The notes beneath the pieces were generated by a model. The model did not search any database, was not told where the DNA came from, and saw only the letters and a list, made by a program, of their open reading frames with translations. This document shows, one piece after another, positions 1-10,807 of a stretch of DNA of 64,000 nucleotides (positions are counted from its first letter, which is position 1; every line of letters begins with the position of its first letter). The position numbers and the translations under genes are program-made. The stretch covers positions 3,804-67,803 of the forward strand of contig NZ_CAMPHI010000029.1 in assembly GCF_946885955.1 (NCBI RefSeq), in the 5' to 3' direction. The DNA is from an uncultured Pseudomonas sp. (GTDB lineage Bacteria > Pseudomonadota > Gammaproteobacteria > Pseudomonadales > Pseudomonadaceae).

Positions 1-107
1 TCGCCATGGCGTGCGGGGTCGAGGGGTTCCAGGCGCACGTAGTGGCCGTCGAGCGGTTGATGTGGCGGTGGGCTGGCGGGGTGCCAGTCGGGTAGTGCGT
101 GGCTCAT
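1..107 (-). CDS. GNAT-family N-acetyltransferase, N-terminal fragment
   Basis: Only the first 35 codons are in the window; the gene runs off its left edge. The readable N-terminus has a short proline/histidine-rich lead followed by a Gly-Arg/His-Tyr-Val-Arg-Leu-Glu-Pro-Leu stretch. That stretch is typical of RimJ-like acetyltransferases, which acetylate an amino group using acetyl-CoA. It starts 14 bases after the stop of the upstream GNAT gene (122-568) on the same strand, so the two probably form an operon. The substrate cannot be told. The family call is inferred from a short stretch. Confidence 0.6.
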   Translation of the reverse strand, partial: MSHALPDWHPASPPPHQPLDGHYVRLEPLDPARHG

Positions 108-121
108 TGGGTCGTCCTCGG

Positions 122-568
122 CTACAGGCTGTGAGTGTATTGCACGAAGCCGGAGCGCTGGGCGATACGGTCATACAGCTGCATGGCGGTGTGGTTGTTG
201 TCCTGGGTCAGCCAGTGTACCCGGGTGCTACCGGCGTTGCGGGCCTGGGCATAGACGTGCTCGATCAGCAGGCGGCCGGCCCCTGTGCCGCGCACCGTGG
301 GGCTGACGAACAGATCCTGCAGGTAGCAGCTGTTGGCCATCGACCAGTTGGAGCGGTGGAAAATCCACTGCACCAGGCCGATAGCCTGGCCGTCGCGCCA
401 GGCCAGCGCGGCATGGGTCGGCTCGGCCGGGTCGAGAAAGCGCTGCCAGGTGCTGGCGCTGACCTCGGCCGGCAGCTCGCTTTCGTAGAAGTGCAGATAG
501 CCTTGCCAGAGCGGCAGCCAAGCGGCGTGGTCGGCGGCAGTGACGGTGCGGATTTCGGTTTGGGACAT
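122..568 (-). CDS. GNAT-family N-acetyltransferase
   Basis: A 148-residue protein, the usual size of a single-domain GNAT enzyme. The acetyl-CoA pyrophosphate-binding motif is visible around residues 92-97 (Arg-Gly-Thr-Gly-Ala-Gly, after the beta-strand Leu-Gln-Asp-Leu-Phe-Val). A Leu-Tyr-Asp followed by Ser-Gly-Phe near the C-terminus is the common GNAT tail. A GGAAG ribosome site precedes the ATG. It is followed by a second GNAT gene cut by the window edge, suggesting a tandem pair. The acceptor substrate (antibiotic, small amine or protein) cannot be read from the sequence. Confidence 0.85.
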   Translation of the reverse strand: MSQTEIRTVTAADHAAWLPLWQGYLHFYESELPAEVSASTWQRFLDPAEPTHAALAWRDGQAIGLVQWIFHRSNWSMANSCYLQDLFVSPTVRGTGAGRLLIEHVYAQARNAGSTRVHWLTQDNNHTAMQLYDRIAQRSGFVQYTHSL

Positions 569-657
569 TGCAGTCTTCCTTCTGTGAGTGAGCTGTAGGA
601 GCCAGGGGGACGCCTAGTGCTTGCTGGCGAAGATAGGTTCAATGGTTCTGCAGGACT

Positions 658-1290
658 TCAGCGCAGATCGGCCATCAGCCGCGCCACTTCCTGTTCATTC
701 GGCGCGCTGCGGTTCGCCAGCGCATCGCGCACGCCGGCGCGGTTGTCCGCTGGCTGGTTCTGGCTCATTTTCGCTTTGCCGGCGATGCGTTCGATCGGCA
801 GCTCGAAGCCGACGATCGCGCGCAGCATGGCGTCGAGGTAGTCGGCCGGCGCCTCGTCCGGCGACCAGGGCTGCGCCTGGCCGCTTTCGTGGTAGGCGCT
901 GAGGTGGCCGACCAGTTCACGCAGGCGTGCCGGCTCGTCGAATACCTCGGCACGGCCCCAGGCGTGCACGGTCGTGTAATTCCAGGTCGGCACCGCCTTG
1001 TGGTCGCGGGCCTTGCTCGGGTAGTAGCCGGGGCTGACGTAGGCCGAGGGACCGGGGAAGATCACCAGCGCTTCGGCGCCGGCGGCCAGGTCGCGCCACT
1101 GCGGGTTGGCCCGGGCGAAGTGGCCGAGCAGCGTGCCCTTTTCGCCCGTATCGGGGGCGAGCAGCAGCGGCAGATGGCTGGCCAGCAGACCCTGTTCGCC
1201 CTGAGTCACCAGAATCGCCAGGGGCGTGCGCTCGATCTGCGTGTGCAGCTCGGCGAGGTCGTCGATGCGAAAGGCGGCGGGTGAATACAT
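658..1290 (-). CDS. FMN-binding negative transcriptional regulator, PaiB family
   Basis: A 210-residue protein starting with Met-Tyr-Ser-Pro at 1290, chosen because an AGGAG site lies 8-9 bases upstream. Reading further upstream in the same frame gives only low-complexity antisense sequence of the neighbouring gene. It has the split-barrel FMN-binding fold typical of PaiB (Gly-His-Phe-Ala-Arg-Ala-Asn-Pro-Gln-Trp, then Ser-Pro-Gly-Tyr-Tyr-Pro and Val-Pro-Thr-Trp-Asn-Tyr). In Bacillus the family is linked to negative control of sporulation and protease genes; in Pseudomonas its role is little known. It is divergent from a MocR-type PLP regulator at 1410, a common pairing that hints at B6 or amine metabolism. 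Confidence 0.85.
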   Translation of the reverse strand: MYSPAAFRIDDLAELHTQIERTPLAILVTQGEQGLLASHLPLLLAPDTGEKGTLLGHFARANPQWRDLAAGAEALVIFPGPSAYVSPGYYPSKARDHKAVPTWNYTTVHAWGRAEVFDEPARLRELVGHLSAYHESGQAQPWSPDEAPADYLDAMLRAIVGFELPIERIAGKAKMSQNQPADNRAGVRDALANRSAPNEQEVARLMADLR

Positions 1291-1329
1291 GGCGTTTCTC
1301 CTGAGCAATGACGCCATGCTAGGTGGGCT

Positions 1330-1376
1330 ATTGGTCCTTTGTAAGAGCCATTGATGGTAATTTTCATAGATCCAAT
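1330..1376. promoter_or_regulatory. Divergent intergenic control region, ATTGG...CCAAT arms
   Basis: The 119-base gap between the PaiB-like and MocR genes is AT-rich compared with its flanks. It carries inverted arms ATTGGTCC (1330-1337) and GATCCAAT (1369-1376) about 39 bases apart, centre to centre. MocR proteins usually bind paired sites in such divergent gaps, so this is a candidate self-operator. No experiment is implied. Confidence 0.3.
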
Positions 1377-1409
1377 TTATCTTGAGCGTCCACTCCGAGA
1401 CCGCCGTCC

Positions 1410-2867
1410 ATGACCAGCAAACCGCCCTTGCCGCTCGACCCTGCCGGCTTTCGGCTCGACCCGCGCCAGGGCTTGGCCCGTCAGCTCTACCAGGCGCTGC
1501 GCGAACGTATTCTCGACGGCCGTATGGCCAGCCGCATGCGCCTGCCGGCCAGCCGCGAATTGGCGGAGGCACTGGCTGTGTCGCGCAATACCGTGGTGCG
1601 CGCCTACGACCAGCTGTATGCCGAGGGCTACATCGACGGGCGCATCGGCGACGGCACCTATGTCGCCGAGCTGGGCGGTGGCGTGCCGGCGGCCCTGCCG
1701 CCGGCGGTGCAGACCCAGGTTCCGCAGCCGCTAAGGGCACGCTTGCAGGCCCACGGGCCGAGTGCGCCGCGCGAGGGGCCGCCGCGGGCGTTCCGCCTCG
1801 GCTTGCCGGCCCTCGATCTGTTCCCCTTCGATATCTGGGCGCGCTTGCAGGCGCAGTTCTGGCGCGCGCCGGCGCTGGAGTGCCTGGGTTACGGAGAGGC
1901 CGCCGGCGATCCGCGCCTGCGGGAAATGATCGCCGCCTACCTGCGCAACGCTCGCGGCCTGCGCTGTACACCCGAGCAGGTGCTGATCACCAGCGGCGCG
2001 CAGCAGGCCATCAGCCTGTGTGCCCAGTTGCTGTTGCAGGCAGGCGACGGCGTGGTGCTGGAGAATCCCTGCTACCGCTCCGCCGCGCAGACCTTCGCCG
2101 TCGCCGGGGCGCGCCTGCACGGCATCGCGGTGGATCAGGACGGCCTGGATACCGGTCAGCTGGAGGGCCTGAGTGATTGCCGCCTGGCCTATGTAACGCC
2201 GTCGCACCAGTACCCCAGTGGCGTCACCCTGTCTCTGGCGCGGCGTCTGGAGTTGCTCGACTGGGCCGAGCGCGAGCAGGCCTGGATCGTCGAGGATGAT
2301 TACGACGGCGAGTACCGTTACAGCGGCACGCCCCTGGCGCCGCTGGCCTCGCTCGATCGCCAGGGTCGGGTGCTCTACGTCGGCACCTTCTCCAAGGTGC
2401 TGTTCCCCGCCCTGCGCCTCGGTTATCTGGTGGTGCCGCCAGCGCTGGTCGAGCCGCTGGCGCAGCTGCGCACGCTGAATATGCGCCATTCGGAAATCGG
2501 CACCCAGGCGGTGCTCGCCGAGTTCATCGCCCGTGGCCACTTTCAAAGGCATATCCGCCGCATGCGCCGTGCCGCCCGTTCGCGGCGCGATGTATTGCTG
2601 CGTAACTGGCCGGCCGCCGAGGCTGGTGTGGCGCTGCCGGAGGTGCAGGCCGGGCTGCATGTCTGCGTACCGCTCGACAGCCTGGAGCGCGAGCACGAAT
2701 TGGTCAGCAAGGCGGCTGCGGTGGGCGTCGAGCTGAGTGCGCTGAGCGGCTACTACCTCGACGACCCGGCGCAGCAACCGCGTGCCGGGCTGGTGCTGGG
2801 TTTCGCCGGGGTCGACGAGGCGCAGATCGCCGTGGCGCTCGATAAGCTGCGTCACGCCTGGCGTTGA
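1410..2867 (+). CDS. MocR/PdxR-type PLP-dependent transcriptional regulator
   Basis: A 485-residue regulator. Residues ~12-80 form a GntR-type winged helix (…Leu-Pro-Ala-Ser-Arg-Glu-Leu-Ala… Ser-Arg-Asn-Thr-Val-Val-Arg-Ala-Tyr…Asp-Gly-Thr-Tyr-Val). The remainder is a fold-type I aminotransferase-like domain. The PLP-binding lysine is at residue 329 (Gly-Thr-Phe-Ser-Lys), with Glu-Asp-Asp-Tyr-Asp-Gly-Glu-Tyr before it, as usual in MocR proteins. Such proteins sense PLP, GABA or related amines and control adjacent genes. The likely target is the divergent PaiB-like gene, or an unlinked transport or B6 gene. The effector is not predictable from sequence. Confidence 0.9.
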   Translation: MTSKPPLPLDPAGFRLDPRQGLARQLYQALRERILDGRMASRMRLPASRELAEALAVSRNTVVRAYDQLYAEGYIDGRIGDGTYVAELGGGVPAALPPAVQTQVPQPLRARLQAHGPSAPREGPPRAFRLGLPALDLFPFDIWARLQAQFWRAPALECLGYGEAAGDPRLREMIAAYLRNARGLRCTPEQVLITSGAQQAISLCAQLLLQAGDGVVLENPCYRSAAQTFAVAGARLHGIAVDQDGLDTGQLEGLSDCRLAYVTPSHQYPSGVTLSLARRLELLDWAEREQAWIVEDDYDGEYRYSGTPLAPLASLDRQGRVLYVGTFSKVLFPALRLGYLVVPPALVEPLAQLRTLNMRHSEIGTQAVLAEFIARGHFQRHIRRMRRAARSRRDVLLRNWPAAEAGVALPEVQAGLHVCVPLDSLEREHELVSKAAAVGVELSALSGYYLDDPAQQPRAGLVLGFAGVDEAQIAVALDKLRHAWR

Positions 2868-2907
2868 GAGGGAAGCCGCCGAGACGGCTGTCTATCTCTG
2901 CGACCAG

Positions 2908-2967
2908 CCCCGGATTGCGCCAAGGCTTATTCGGGCTACGTTCAGCTGTAGTCCGACGCATCCGGGA
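2908..2967. repeat. REP-like palindrome (GGATTGCGCC…type)
   Basis: An imperfect inverted element with CCCGGATTGCG at its left end, GGGCTAC…GTAGTCC inside and GCATCCGGGA at its right end. It resembles the element at 40550-40623 and fills the gap between the MocR gene and glutaminase. It is probably an extragenic palindrome. Confidence 0.5.
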
Positions 2968-3053
2968 ACGGTTTCGGGTGTGATCAGCGTCAGCTGGCGG
3001 GCGTCTACCAGCCATCGCCCGAGGTTCGTTCGGGCACTGTTGTGAGTCGGAAC

Positions 3054-3962
3054 ATGCAAGCGCTGTTGAGCGAAATTCTCGATGAAGTCCGCCCGTTGAT
3101 CGGCCAGGGCAAAGTGGCCGATTACATTCCCGCGCTCGCCGATGTGCCGGCCAATCAGTTGGGCATTGCGGTGTACAGCAACAGCGGCGAGCTGTTCTGC
3201 GCCGGCGATGCCGATACGGCGTTTTCCGTGCAGAGCATTTCCAAGGTATTCAGCCTGGTGCAGGCCATCGGTCATTCCGGCGAGGAAATCTGGCAGCGTC
3301 TGGGGCATGAGCCATCCGGGCAGCCGTTCAACTCCCTGGTGCAGCTGGAGTTCGAGCGCGGCCGGCCGCGCAATCCGTTTATCAACGCCGGTGCGCTGGT
3401 GATCTGCGATATCAATCAGTCGCGTTTCGCCGCGCCGGTGGTCTCGATGCGCGATTTCGTCCGCCGTCTGGCCGGTAACCCCCAGGTGGCGGTGGACAAC
3501 CGCGTGGCCGAGTCCGAGTACCAGCACCGCGCGCGCAATGCCGCGGCGGCTTATCTGATGCAGTCGTTCGGAAATTTCCATAACGATGTGGAGGCGGTGC
3601 TGCGCAGCTATTTCAGCTACTGCGCGTTGCGCATGAGTTGCATCGATCTGGCGCGCGCGTTCTGCTTCCTGGCCAACGACGGCTTCTGCATGCACAGCGG
3701 CGCGCAAATCCTGACGTCGCGGCAAACCAAGCAGGTCAACGCGATCATGGCCACCAGCGGCCTCTACGACGAAGCCGGCAACTTCGCCTACCGGGTCGGC
3801 CTACCCGGCAAGAGCGGCGTCGGGGGCGGCATAGTCGCGGTAGTGCCGGGGCGCTTCAGCGTCTGCGTCTGGTCGCCGGAGCTGAACCTCGCCGGCAACT
3901 CCCTGGCCGGGATCAAAGCCCTGGAGCTGCTCAGTCAGCGCATCGGCTGGTCGGTGTTCTGA
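3054..3962 (+). CDS. glsA: Glutaminase
   Basis: A 302-residue serine-dependent beta-lactamase-fold glutaminase that hydrolyses L-glutamine to glutamate and ammonia in the cytoplasm. The catalytic Ser-X-X-Lys motif is at residues 61-64 (Ser-Ile-Ser-Lys). Other family blocks are [13 protein letters not shown] and Lys-Ser-Gly-Val-Gly-Gly-Gly-Ile. The ATG at 3054 is preferred over the in-frame GTG at 3042 because it gives the usual family length and N-terminus; neither has a strong ribosome site. It fits the amino-acid catabolic theme of the window. P. aeruginosa has an equivalent enzyme (PA1638). Confidence 0.93.
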   Translation: MQALLSEILDEVRPLIGQGKVADYIPALADVPANQLGIAVYSNSGELFCAGDADTAFSVQSISKVFSLVQAIGHSGEEIWQRLGHEPSGQPFNSLVQLEFERGRPRNPFINAGALVICDINQSRFAAPVVSMRDFVRRLAGNPQVAVDNRVAESEYQHRARNAAAAYLMQSFGNFHNDVEAVLRSYFSYCALRMSCIDLARAFCFLANDGFCMHSGAQILTSRQTKQVNAIMATSGLYDEAGNFAYRVGLPGKSGVGGGIVAVVPGRFSVCVWSPELNLAGNSLAGIKALELLSQRIGWSVF

Positions 3963-4048
3963 ACCATCGGGCGCGTCGCCGCGGCGCGCCCTGGCAGATG
4001 CAGTATCCTGCGCTGCATCATTCGCCTACCTGCAAGAGTCCCCTCGTC

Positions 4049-5071
4049 GTGCCCGTTCCGATTCTCTGTAAAACCGCTTTAGCGCGTATTGTCGCGCTGG
4101 TTCAGGCCTATCCGGGACTGGTCGCCGCATTCGGCTTCGCCTCCGGGCTGGCGAGCTTCCTGCTGGTCGAACGCCAGGCCCAGTTGGCTCAGGTGCTCGG
4201 CCTGGTGATGCTGATCAGTTGGCTATGGCTGATCATGGAAAACGTGCTGCGCGAGCAGATCGAGCGCCGTTTCGGCATACAGGTGCCACCGCCGCTGTTG
4301 CGCTACGCGACGCAGATGATCCATCAGGAAAGTCTATTCTTCGTCCTGCCGTTCTTCTTTATCACCACCACCTGGAACAGCGGTCAGGCGCTGTTCAGCG
4401 GGGTGCTGGCGGCTGCCGCGCTGGTCTCGATCATCGACCCGCTGTACTACAAATGGCTGGCCCCGCGCCGCTGGCTGTTTCTCGCCTATCACACCCTGAC
4501 GCTGTTCGCGGTGGCGCTCACCGCCTTGCCGATCATCTTCAAACTGACCACGCCGCAAAGCTATCGGCTGGCCCTGGCCGTCGCCGTGGTGCTGTCGTTT
4601 CCCAGCCTGCTCGGCAGCGTGCCGATCCGCCGCTGGTGGCATGCCGGCCTGTTGCTCGGCCTGACGCTGGCCGTGGGTGGCGTCGGCTGGCTGGCGCGGG
4701 TCTGGGTGCCGCCGGCCACCCTGTGGCTGACCGAGGTGGCGGTGACCAGCCAGTTCGACGATCGCAACCGCTCGCCGGGCCAGAGCCTGCGCCAACTCGA
4801 CCTCGCCGAGCTGCGTGAGCGCGGCCTGTATGCCTATACCGCGATCAACGCGCCGCGCGGCCTGGACGAGCGCATCTTTCACGTCTGGTTGCATGACGGC
4901 CAGGAGGTGGAGCGTATCGCCCTGGAAATTCACGGCGGTCGCGAAAAAGGCTACCGGGCCTGGACCCACAAGCAGAACTTCCCGGCCGATGCCGCTGGTC
5001 GTTGGCAGATCCAGGTGCTGACCGAAGCCGGACAGATGATCGGGGTGCTGCGCTTCAACGTGGTCGAGTAG
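4049..5071 (+). CDS. Membrane protein with DUF5924 and DUF2914 domains
   Basis: About 340 residues from the GTG at 4049 (an in-frame ATG at 3998 would add 17 residues; the choice is uncertain). The first ~220 residues contain several hydrophobic helices. The last ~90 residues form a soluble domain with the DUF2914 pattern (His-Val-Trp… Gly-Tyr-Arg-Ala-Trp-Thr-His-Lys… Gly-Arg-Trp-Gln-Ile-Gln-Val…Gly-Gln-Met-Ile-Gly). The function is unknown. The layout suggests an inner-membrane protein with a C-terminal beta domain. It follows glutaminase after a short GC-rich hairpin, with no sign of shared function. Confidence 0.75.
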   Translation: MPVPILCKTALARIVALVQAYPGLVAAFGFASGLASFLLVERQAQLAQVLGLVMLISWLWLIMENVLREQIERRFGIQVPPPLLRYATQMIHQESLFFVLPFFFITTTWNSGQALFSGVLAAAALVSIIDPLYYKWLAPRRWLFLAYHTLTLFAVALTALPIIFKLTTPQSYRLALAVAVVLSFPSLLGSVPIRRWWHAGLLLGLTLAVGGVGWLARVWVPPATLWLTEVAVTSQFDDRNRSPGQSLRQLDLAELRERGLYAYTAINAPRGLDERIFHVWLHDGQEVERIALEIHGGREKGYRAWTHKQNFPADAAGRWQIQVLTEAGQMIGVLRFNVVE

Positions 5072-5122
5072 CTGAAGGGCTACAAAAACGGGAGCGCTGT
5101 CGGATGGCCCGCGGGGCGTGGG

Positions 5123-6409
5123 TCATTTAGCCTCGGGTAGGAGCATGGGGCCGATCAGTTCTGTTGGTGCCTGGATGGAGCCAAAAAACCAATAGCACAC
5201 CGCAATCGCGGCGACGATGCCGGCGAAGTCGGCGACCAGGGCGCAGCCCACGGCATGCCGCGCGCGCTGGATGCCGACCGCGCCGAAATACACCGCGAGC
5301 ACGTAAAAGGTGGTTTCGGTGCTGCCCTGCACGGTGGCCGCAACCAGGGCGGGGAAGCTGTCGACGCCGAAGTTCTGCATGGTCTCGATCAGCATGGCGC
5401 GCGCCGCGCCGCCGGAGAACGGCTTCATCAGCGCGGTGGGCAGGGCATCGATAAAGCGCGTATCCCAGCCGAGCCCTTGCACCAGCGCGCGCACGCCGTC
5501 GAGGCCGAAATCCAGGGCGCCGGAGGCGCGCATTACGCCGATCGCACAGAGCATGGCGACCAGATAGGGCAGCAGGCTTTTGGCGACGTCGAAGCCCTCT
5601 TTGGCGCCTTCGATAAAGCTCTCATATACCGGCACCCGGCGCAGCGCGCCAACCAGTAGGAACAATAGGATCATGCCGAACAGGGTGAGGTTGCCGAGCA
5701 GCGAGGAGAGCGCTGCCAGCGCCGTTGCGGAAAGGCCGGCGAGCAGCGCCATAAAGCCGCCGAGCAGCAAGGCGGTGGGAATCAGGTAGGCGAGTACAAC
5801 CGGGTCCCACAGGCGCAGGCGCTGGACAAAGGCCACCGCGAGCAGGCCAGCCAGGGTCGAGGCGCTGGTCGCCAGCAGGATCGGCAGGAATACCAGCGTC
5901 GGGTCTTCAGCGCCCTGCTGCACCCGATACATGAAGATCGATACCGGCAGCAGGGTCAGGGACGAGGTGTTGAGCACCAGAAAGAGGATTTGCGCATTGC
6001 TCGCCACAGTGGCGCTGGGGTTGAGTTCCTGCAGCGCGCGCATGGCCTTCAGGCCGATCGGCGTGGCGGCATTGTCCAGGCCCAGGCCATTGGCGGCGAA
6101 GTTCAGGGTGATATAGCCCAGGGCGGGGTGGCCGCGCGGCACCTCCGGCATCAGGCGGGCGAACAAGGGCCCCAGGGCGCGACCGAGCAAATCGACCAAG
6201 CCGGCCTTTTCGGCGATGCGCAGAAAGCCCAGCCACAGGGTCAAGGTGCCGAACAGCACCACCATCAGCTCGACCGAAAGTTTGGCCATGGCGAACAGGC
6301 TTTCGACCATGGCGGCAAATACCGCCGGGTCGTCGCCCAGCAACCAGCGCGACAAGCCGGCAATCGCCGCTACTACGAAAAACCCCAGCCACAAGCCGTT
6401 TAGCATCAT
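5123..6409 (-). CDS. Nucleoside-recognition (gate) domain membrane protein, SpmA-SpmB fusion type
   Basis: A 428-residue polytopic membrane protein with two nucleoside-recognition 'Gate' domains. The N-terminal half has the SpmA-like block Asn-Phe-Ala-Ala-Asn-Gly-Leu-Gly-Leu-Asp-Asn-Ala-Ala-Thr-Pro. The C-terminal half has an SpmB-like block (Lys-Pro-Phe-Ser-Gly-Gly-Ala-Ala-Arg-Ala… Gln-Gly-Ser-Thr-Glu-Thr-Thr-Phe-Tyr). In spore formers these are two proteins; non-sporulating gammaproteobacteria carry the fusion, with unknown substrate. Two adjacent ATGs (6409, 6406) follow a GGGGGA site; the first is used here. Confidence 0.85.
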   Translation of the reverse strand: MMLNGLWLGFFVVAAIAGLSRWLLGDDPAVFAAMVESLFAMAKLSVELMVVLFGTLTLWLGFLRIAEKAGLVDLLGRALGPLFARLMPEVPRGHPALGYITLNFAANGLGLDNAATPIGLKAMRALQELNPSATVASNAQILFLVLNTSSLTLLPVSIFMYRVQQGAEDPTLVFLPILLATSASTLAGLLAVAFVQRLRLWDPVVLAYLIPTALLLGGFMALLAGLSATALAALSSLLGNLTLFGMILLFLLVGALRRVPVYESFIEGAKEGFDVAKSLLPYLVAMLCAIGVMRASGALDFGLDGVRALVQGLGWDTRFIDALPTALMKPFSGGAARAMLIETMQNFGVDSFPALVAATVQGSTETTFYVLAVYFGAVGIQRARHAVGCALVADFAGIVAAIAVCYWFFGSIQAPTELIGPMLLPEAK

Positions 6410-6483
6410 CCATCCCCCAGACAATGCGGAAGATGATAGCGCGGCTGTGGGATAAGCGGGGTTTGATGCTCTGCATAACGACA

Positions 6484-6505
6484 GTGGCCGCCCAAGGGCG
6501 GCCAC
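6484..6505. terminator. Perfect GC hairpin after the DUF1328 gene
   Basis: GTGGCCGCCC and GGGCGGCCAC form perfect 10-base arms around a 2-base gap. The hairpin lies just beyond the stop of the small DUF1328 gene on the minus strand. No clear U-tract follows, so it could be an mRNA-end stabiliser rather than an intrinsic terminator. Confidence 0.4.
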
Positions 6506-6532
6506 GTTTGCTGGTTGGACTGTCGGTGCGCG

Positions 6533-6868
<336 letters not shown>

Positions 6869-6949
6869 CTACCTGGCCGAGAAACCGCCTGGCCGGTTGA
6901 ACAGAGGCGCAACATCTTCTTTGCGCCGGTAGGGCGTGCGACCACGCTG

Positions 6950-7387
6950 TTACTGGAGGGATTGCTTGAGGCTGCGCATGCGTTCGTGGCAGCTGCGCAC
7001 CTTGGGCATTTCGACCGCCAACAGGGCCTGCACATCCGGCTCGGCGCTCTCCAGTGCGTCTTCGAACGCATGCAGGATGCGATCCTCGGTGTCTTCCAGC
7101 TGTTTGACGTAGGTGGCGGCCTCGTCGCTCGACAGCGTGGCCTTGGTGTCGGCATAAACCTGGCGCAATTTGCCGACCAGGGTGGTGCCGGATGATGGCT
7201 GTTCCTGATTGGCGGCGACCTTGACCGCCAGCGCCTGAATCACATCGGTCTTGGCCCGTGACATGTCGCCGAACAGGGCCTTCAGCCGCGCGTCCTTCAC
7301 TTCCTCTTGGGCGTGCTGATAGAAGCGCTGTCCGTCGCGGGTGATTTCGATCAGTTCGTTGAGTTGGGCTGTCGTTTTACTGCTCAT
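6950..7387 (-). CDS. DUF2383 / PA2169-family four-helix-bundle protein
   Basis: A 145-residue, fully alpha-helical, charged protein. The pattern is that of the PA2169 family: a ferritin-like helical bundle with Glu/His residues spaced along the helices (Asp-Gly-Gln-Arg-Phe-Tyr-Gln-His-Ala near the N-terminus; Glu-Asp-Arg-Ile-Leu-His-Ala-Phe-Glu-Asp in the middle). Biochemical function is unknown; relatives are often stress-induced. It is transcribed divergently from algB, and the 250-base gap carries the palindromic operator pair described at 7546-7593, so the two promoters may share control. Confidence 0.8.
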   Translation of the reverse strand: MSSKTTAQLNELIEITRDGQRFYQHAQEEVKDARLKALFGDMSRAKTDVIQALAVKVAANQEQPSSGTTLVGKLRQVYADTKATLSSDEAATYVKQLEDTEDRILHAFEDALESAEPDVQALLAVEMPKVRSCHERMRSLKQSLQ

Positions 7388-7545
7388 GATGGCACTTCCC
7401 GAGTCGGTTGCTATTGTATGGAGCCGTCGATGGCGACCGTTGACAATTACCTACATGGACTCGGTTGCAGCTCTTGTGCCAGTCTCTTGCATGTATTTTT
7501 TGTGATTTAAAACAATAGGTTAATGACGATTTCGGTTGTTCGCCA

Positions 7546-7593
7546 TCATGCAGACTGCATGATCCAGGGGGAATGGTCATGCAACTTGCACGA
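7546..7593. promoter_or_regulatory. Paired palindromic operators upstream of algB
   Basis: Two copies of a palindrome of the form TCATGCA-N3-TGCAYGA lie at 7546-7562 and 7577-7593, with starts 31 bases apart (about three helical turns). The first extends to a perfect 9-1-9 inverted repeat (7545-7563). They lie 47-95 bases before the algB ATG and ~160 bases before the divergent DUF2383 gene. Related sites occur at 11154-11200. The binding protein is unknown. Confidence 0.55.
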
Positions 7594-7639
7594 GCTAAAA
7601 CGGACTAACTCCAAGCACCCACTCGATGGAGTCTTGAAT

Positions 7640-8982
<1,343 letters not shown>

Positions 8983-8986
<4 letters not shown>

Positions 8987-10767
8987 AAGTTGCCATCACC
9001 CTGCGCACGCGGCTGTTTTTGAGTTTCTCCGCGCTGATCACGGTGTCGTTGCTGGGGCTGCTGCTCGGCGTGGTCAGCGTCATGCATATGGCCAGTAGCC
9101 AGGAGAGTCTGCTGCAGCGCAGCTTCAGCACCATCGCGATCAGCCAGCAACTCCGGCAGAACCTGGGCGATCAATTGATCAATCTGATCTCCGAGCGCCC
9201 GAATCAGGCGAAGCTCGAGGCGTCTCAGAAACGCTTCGACGAATTGCTCGCTGAAGGCTTGCAGATTCGCAGCCGGGTCGGTCGTGAGGGATTCGAGACG
9301 ATCGAACAGGCGTATCGGCAGTTTCAGCAGGTGCTCGCCGAGCAGCCCGGGACGCGCCGGGCGATGCTCGACGGCAACAACTTCAGCCAGGCTTTCAATG
9401 ACGTGCGCATGCGCCTGATCGAGGTGCAGCAGGGCGCTATCGCAACGGTCAGCCGGGCGGAATCCCAGGCGCGCGAACGGGCCAAGCTGATCGCCGGCCT
9501 GCTCGGTTTGCTGTGTCTGGCGGTACTCGGGATCGGTGTGCTCACCGCGCAAAGCATTGCCCGTCGTTTCGGCGCGCCGATCGAGGCGCTGGCGAAGGCC
9601 GCCGATAACATCGGCCAGGGCAACTTCGACGTGACCCTGCCCATTTCGCCGGTCGCCGAAATGACCCTGCTCAGCCGTCGCTTCGGGCTGATGGCCGAAG
9701 CGTTACGGCACCACAAGGCAACCAATATCGAGGAGCTGCTGGCCAGTGAAAGTCGCTTGCAGGCAGTACTCGATAGCATCGACGACGGCCTGGTGACGCT
9801 CGACGCCCGTGGGCGGGTCGAACATGCCAATCCGGTCGCGATCCGCCAGCTGTTCTGGCTCAGGGATCCGCATGGCAGGACGCTTGGCGAACTGCTGGCG
9901 CGGCCCGAGTTGGATGACGCCACCCAGCGGGTTCTCAGCGGCCAATTGCTCGAGCAGGCGCCGGAAGACCTGCCGGTCGAAACAGCGGGGGAGCGGCGTC
10001 TGCTGGCCTGGACCTTGACTCCGGTCAGCCATGCCGACGGTCGCAGCGTCGGCGCGGTGATGGTGTTGCGCGATGTCACCGAGCAGCGCGCGTTCGAGCG
10101 GGTGCGCAGCGAGTTCGTGCTACGCGCCTCCCATGAACTGCGTACGCCGGTGACAGGCATGCAGATGGCCTTCAGTCTGCTCCAGGAGCGGCTGACGTTT
10201 GCCCAGGGGTCACGTGAGCAGGACCTGATCCAGACGGTTAATGAGGAGATGCAGCGGTTGGTCCAGCTGATTACCGATCTGCTGAATTTCTCCCGCTATC
10301 AGAATGGTCTGCAGAGTCTCGAGCTGGCGCCCTGCGATCTCAGTGATCTGCTCTCTCAGGCCCGCCAGCGTTTTGCCGAGCGGGCCGAGGTACGTGGGGT
10401 GACATTGCGCACGGATATCCAGAATGCCCTGCCCGAGATCAGCCTGGATCGCTTGCAGATCGAGCGCGTGCTGGACAACCTGCTGGTCAACGCCCTGCGT
10501 CACAGCAACCCCGGTGGAGAAATCCAGTTGCAGGCGCGGCGCCATGGCGAGCGCTTGATCATCAGCGTGCAGGACAACGGCGAAGGCATTGATTTCAGTC
10601 AGCAGGCGCGAATCTTCGAGCCCTTCGTGCAGATCGGCAAAAAAGCCGGTGGTGCCGGGCTGGGTTTGGCGATGTGCAAGGAGATCGTGCAACTGCACGG
10701 CGGCCGTTTGAACCTCTATTCGCGGCCCAACCAAGGCTCCCAGTTCTATATGGCGTTACCGCTGTGA
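8983..10767 (+). CDS. kinB: Sensor histidine kinase KinB
   Basis: A 594-residue inner-membrane kinase. A transmembrane helix at ~10-34, a helical periplasmic domain to ~165 and a second membrane helix at ~165-187 are followed by HAMP (~188-240), PAS (~255-360), a HisKA domain with phospho-His384 (Ala-Ser-His-Glu-Leu-Arg-Thr-Pro) and an ATPase domain (Asn-Leu-Leu-Val-Asn-Ala-Leu-Arg-His; Asp-Asn-Gly-Glu-Gly-Ile; Gly-Leu-Gly-Leu-Ala). In P. aeruginosa KinB acts on AlgB as kinase and phosphatase, and its loss leads to alginate overproduction. The start overlaps the algB stop by four bases. All catalytic residues are present. Confidence 0.95.
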
Positions 10768-10807
10768 GCCGGGCCTGAATAATGGCTTGGGCAGGCCGCC
10801 AGTGGCA

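Noticed and set aside
1291..1971. An upstream extension of the PaiB-like protein to 437 residues
   Set aside because: The extra ~227 residues are antisense to the MocR gene, arginine/proline-rich, and the internal ATG at 1290 has a proper ribosome site.
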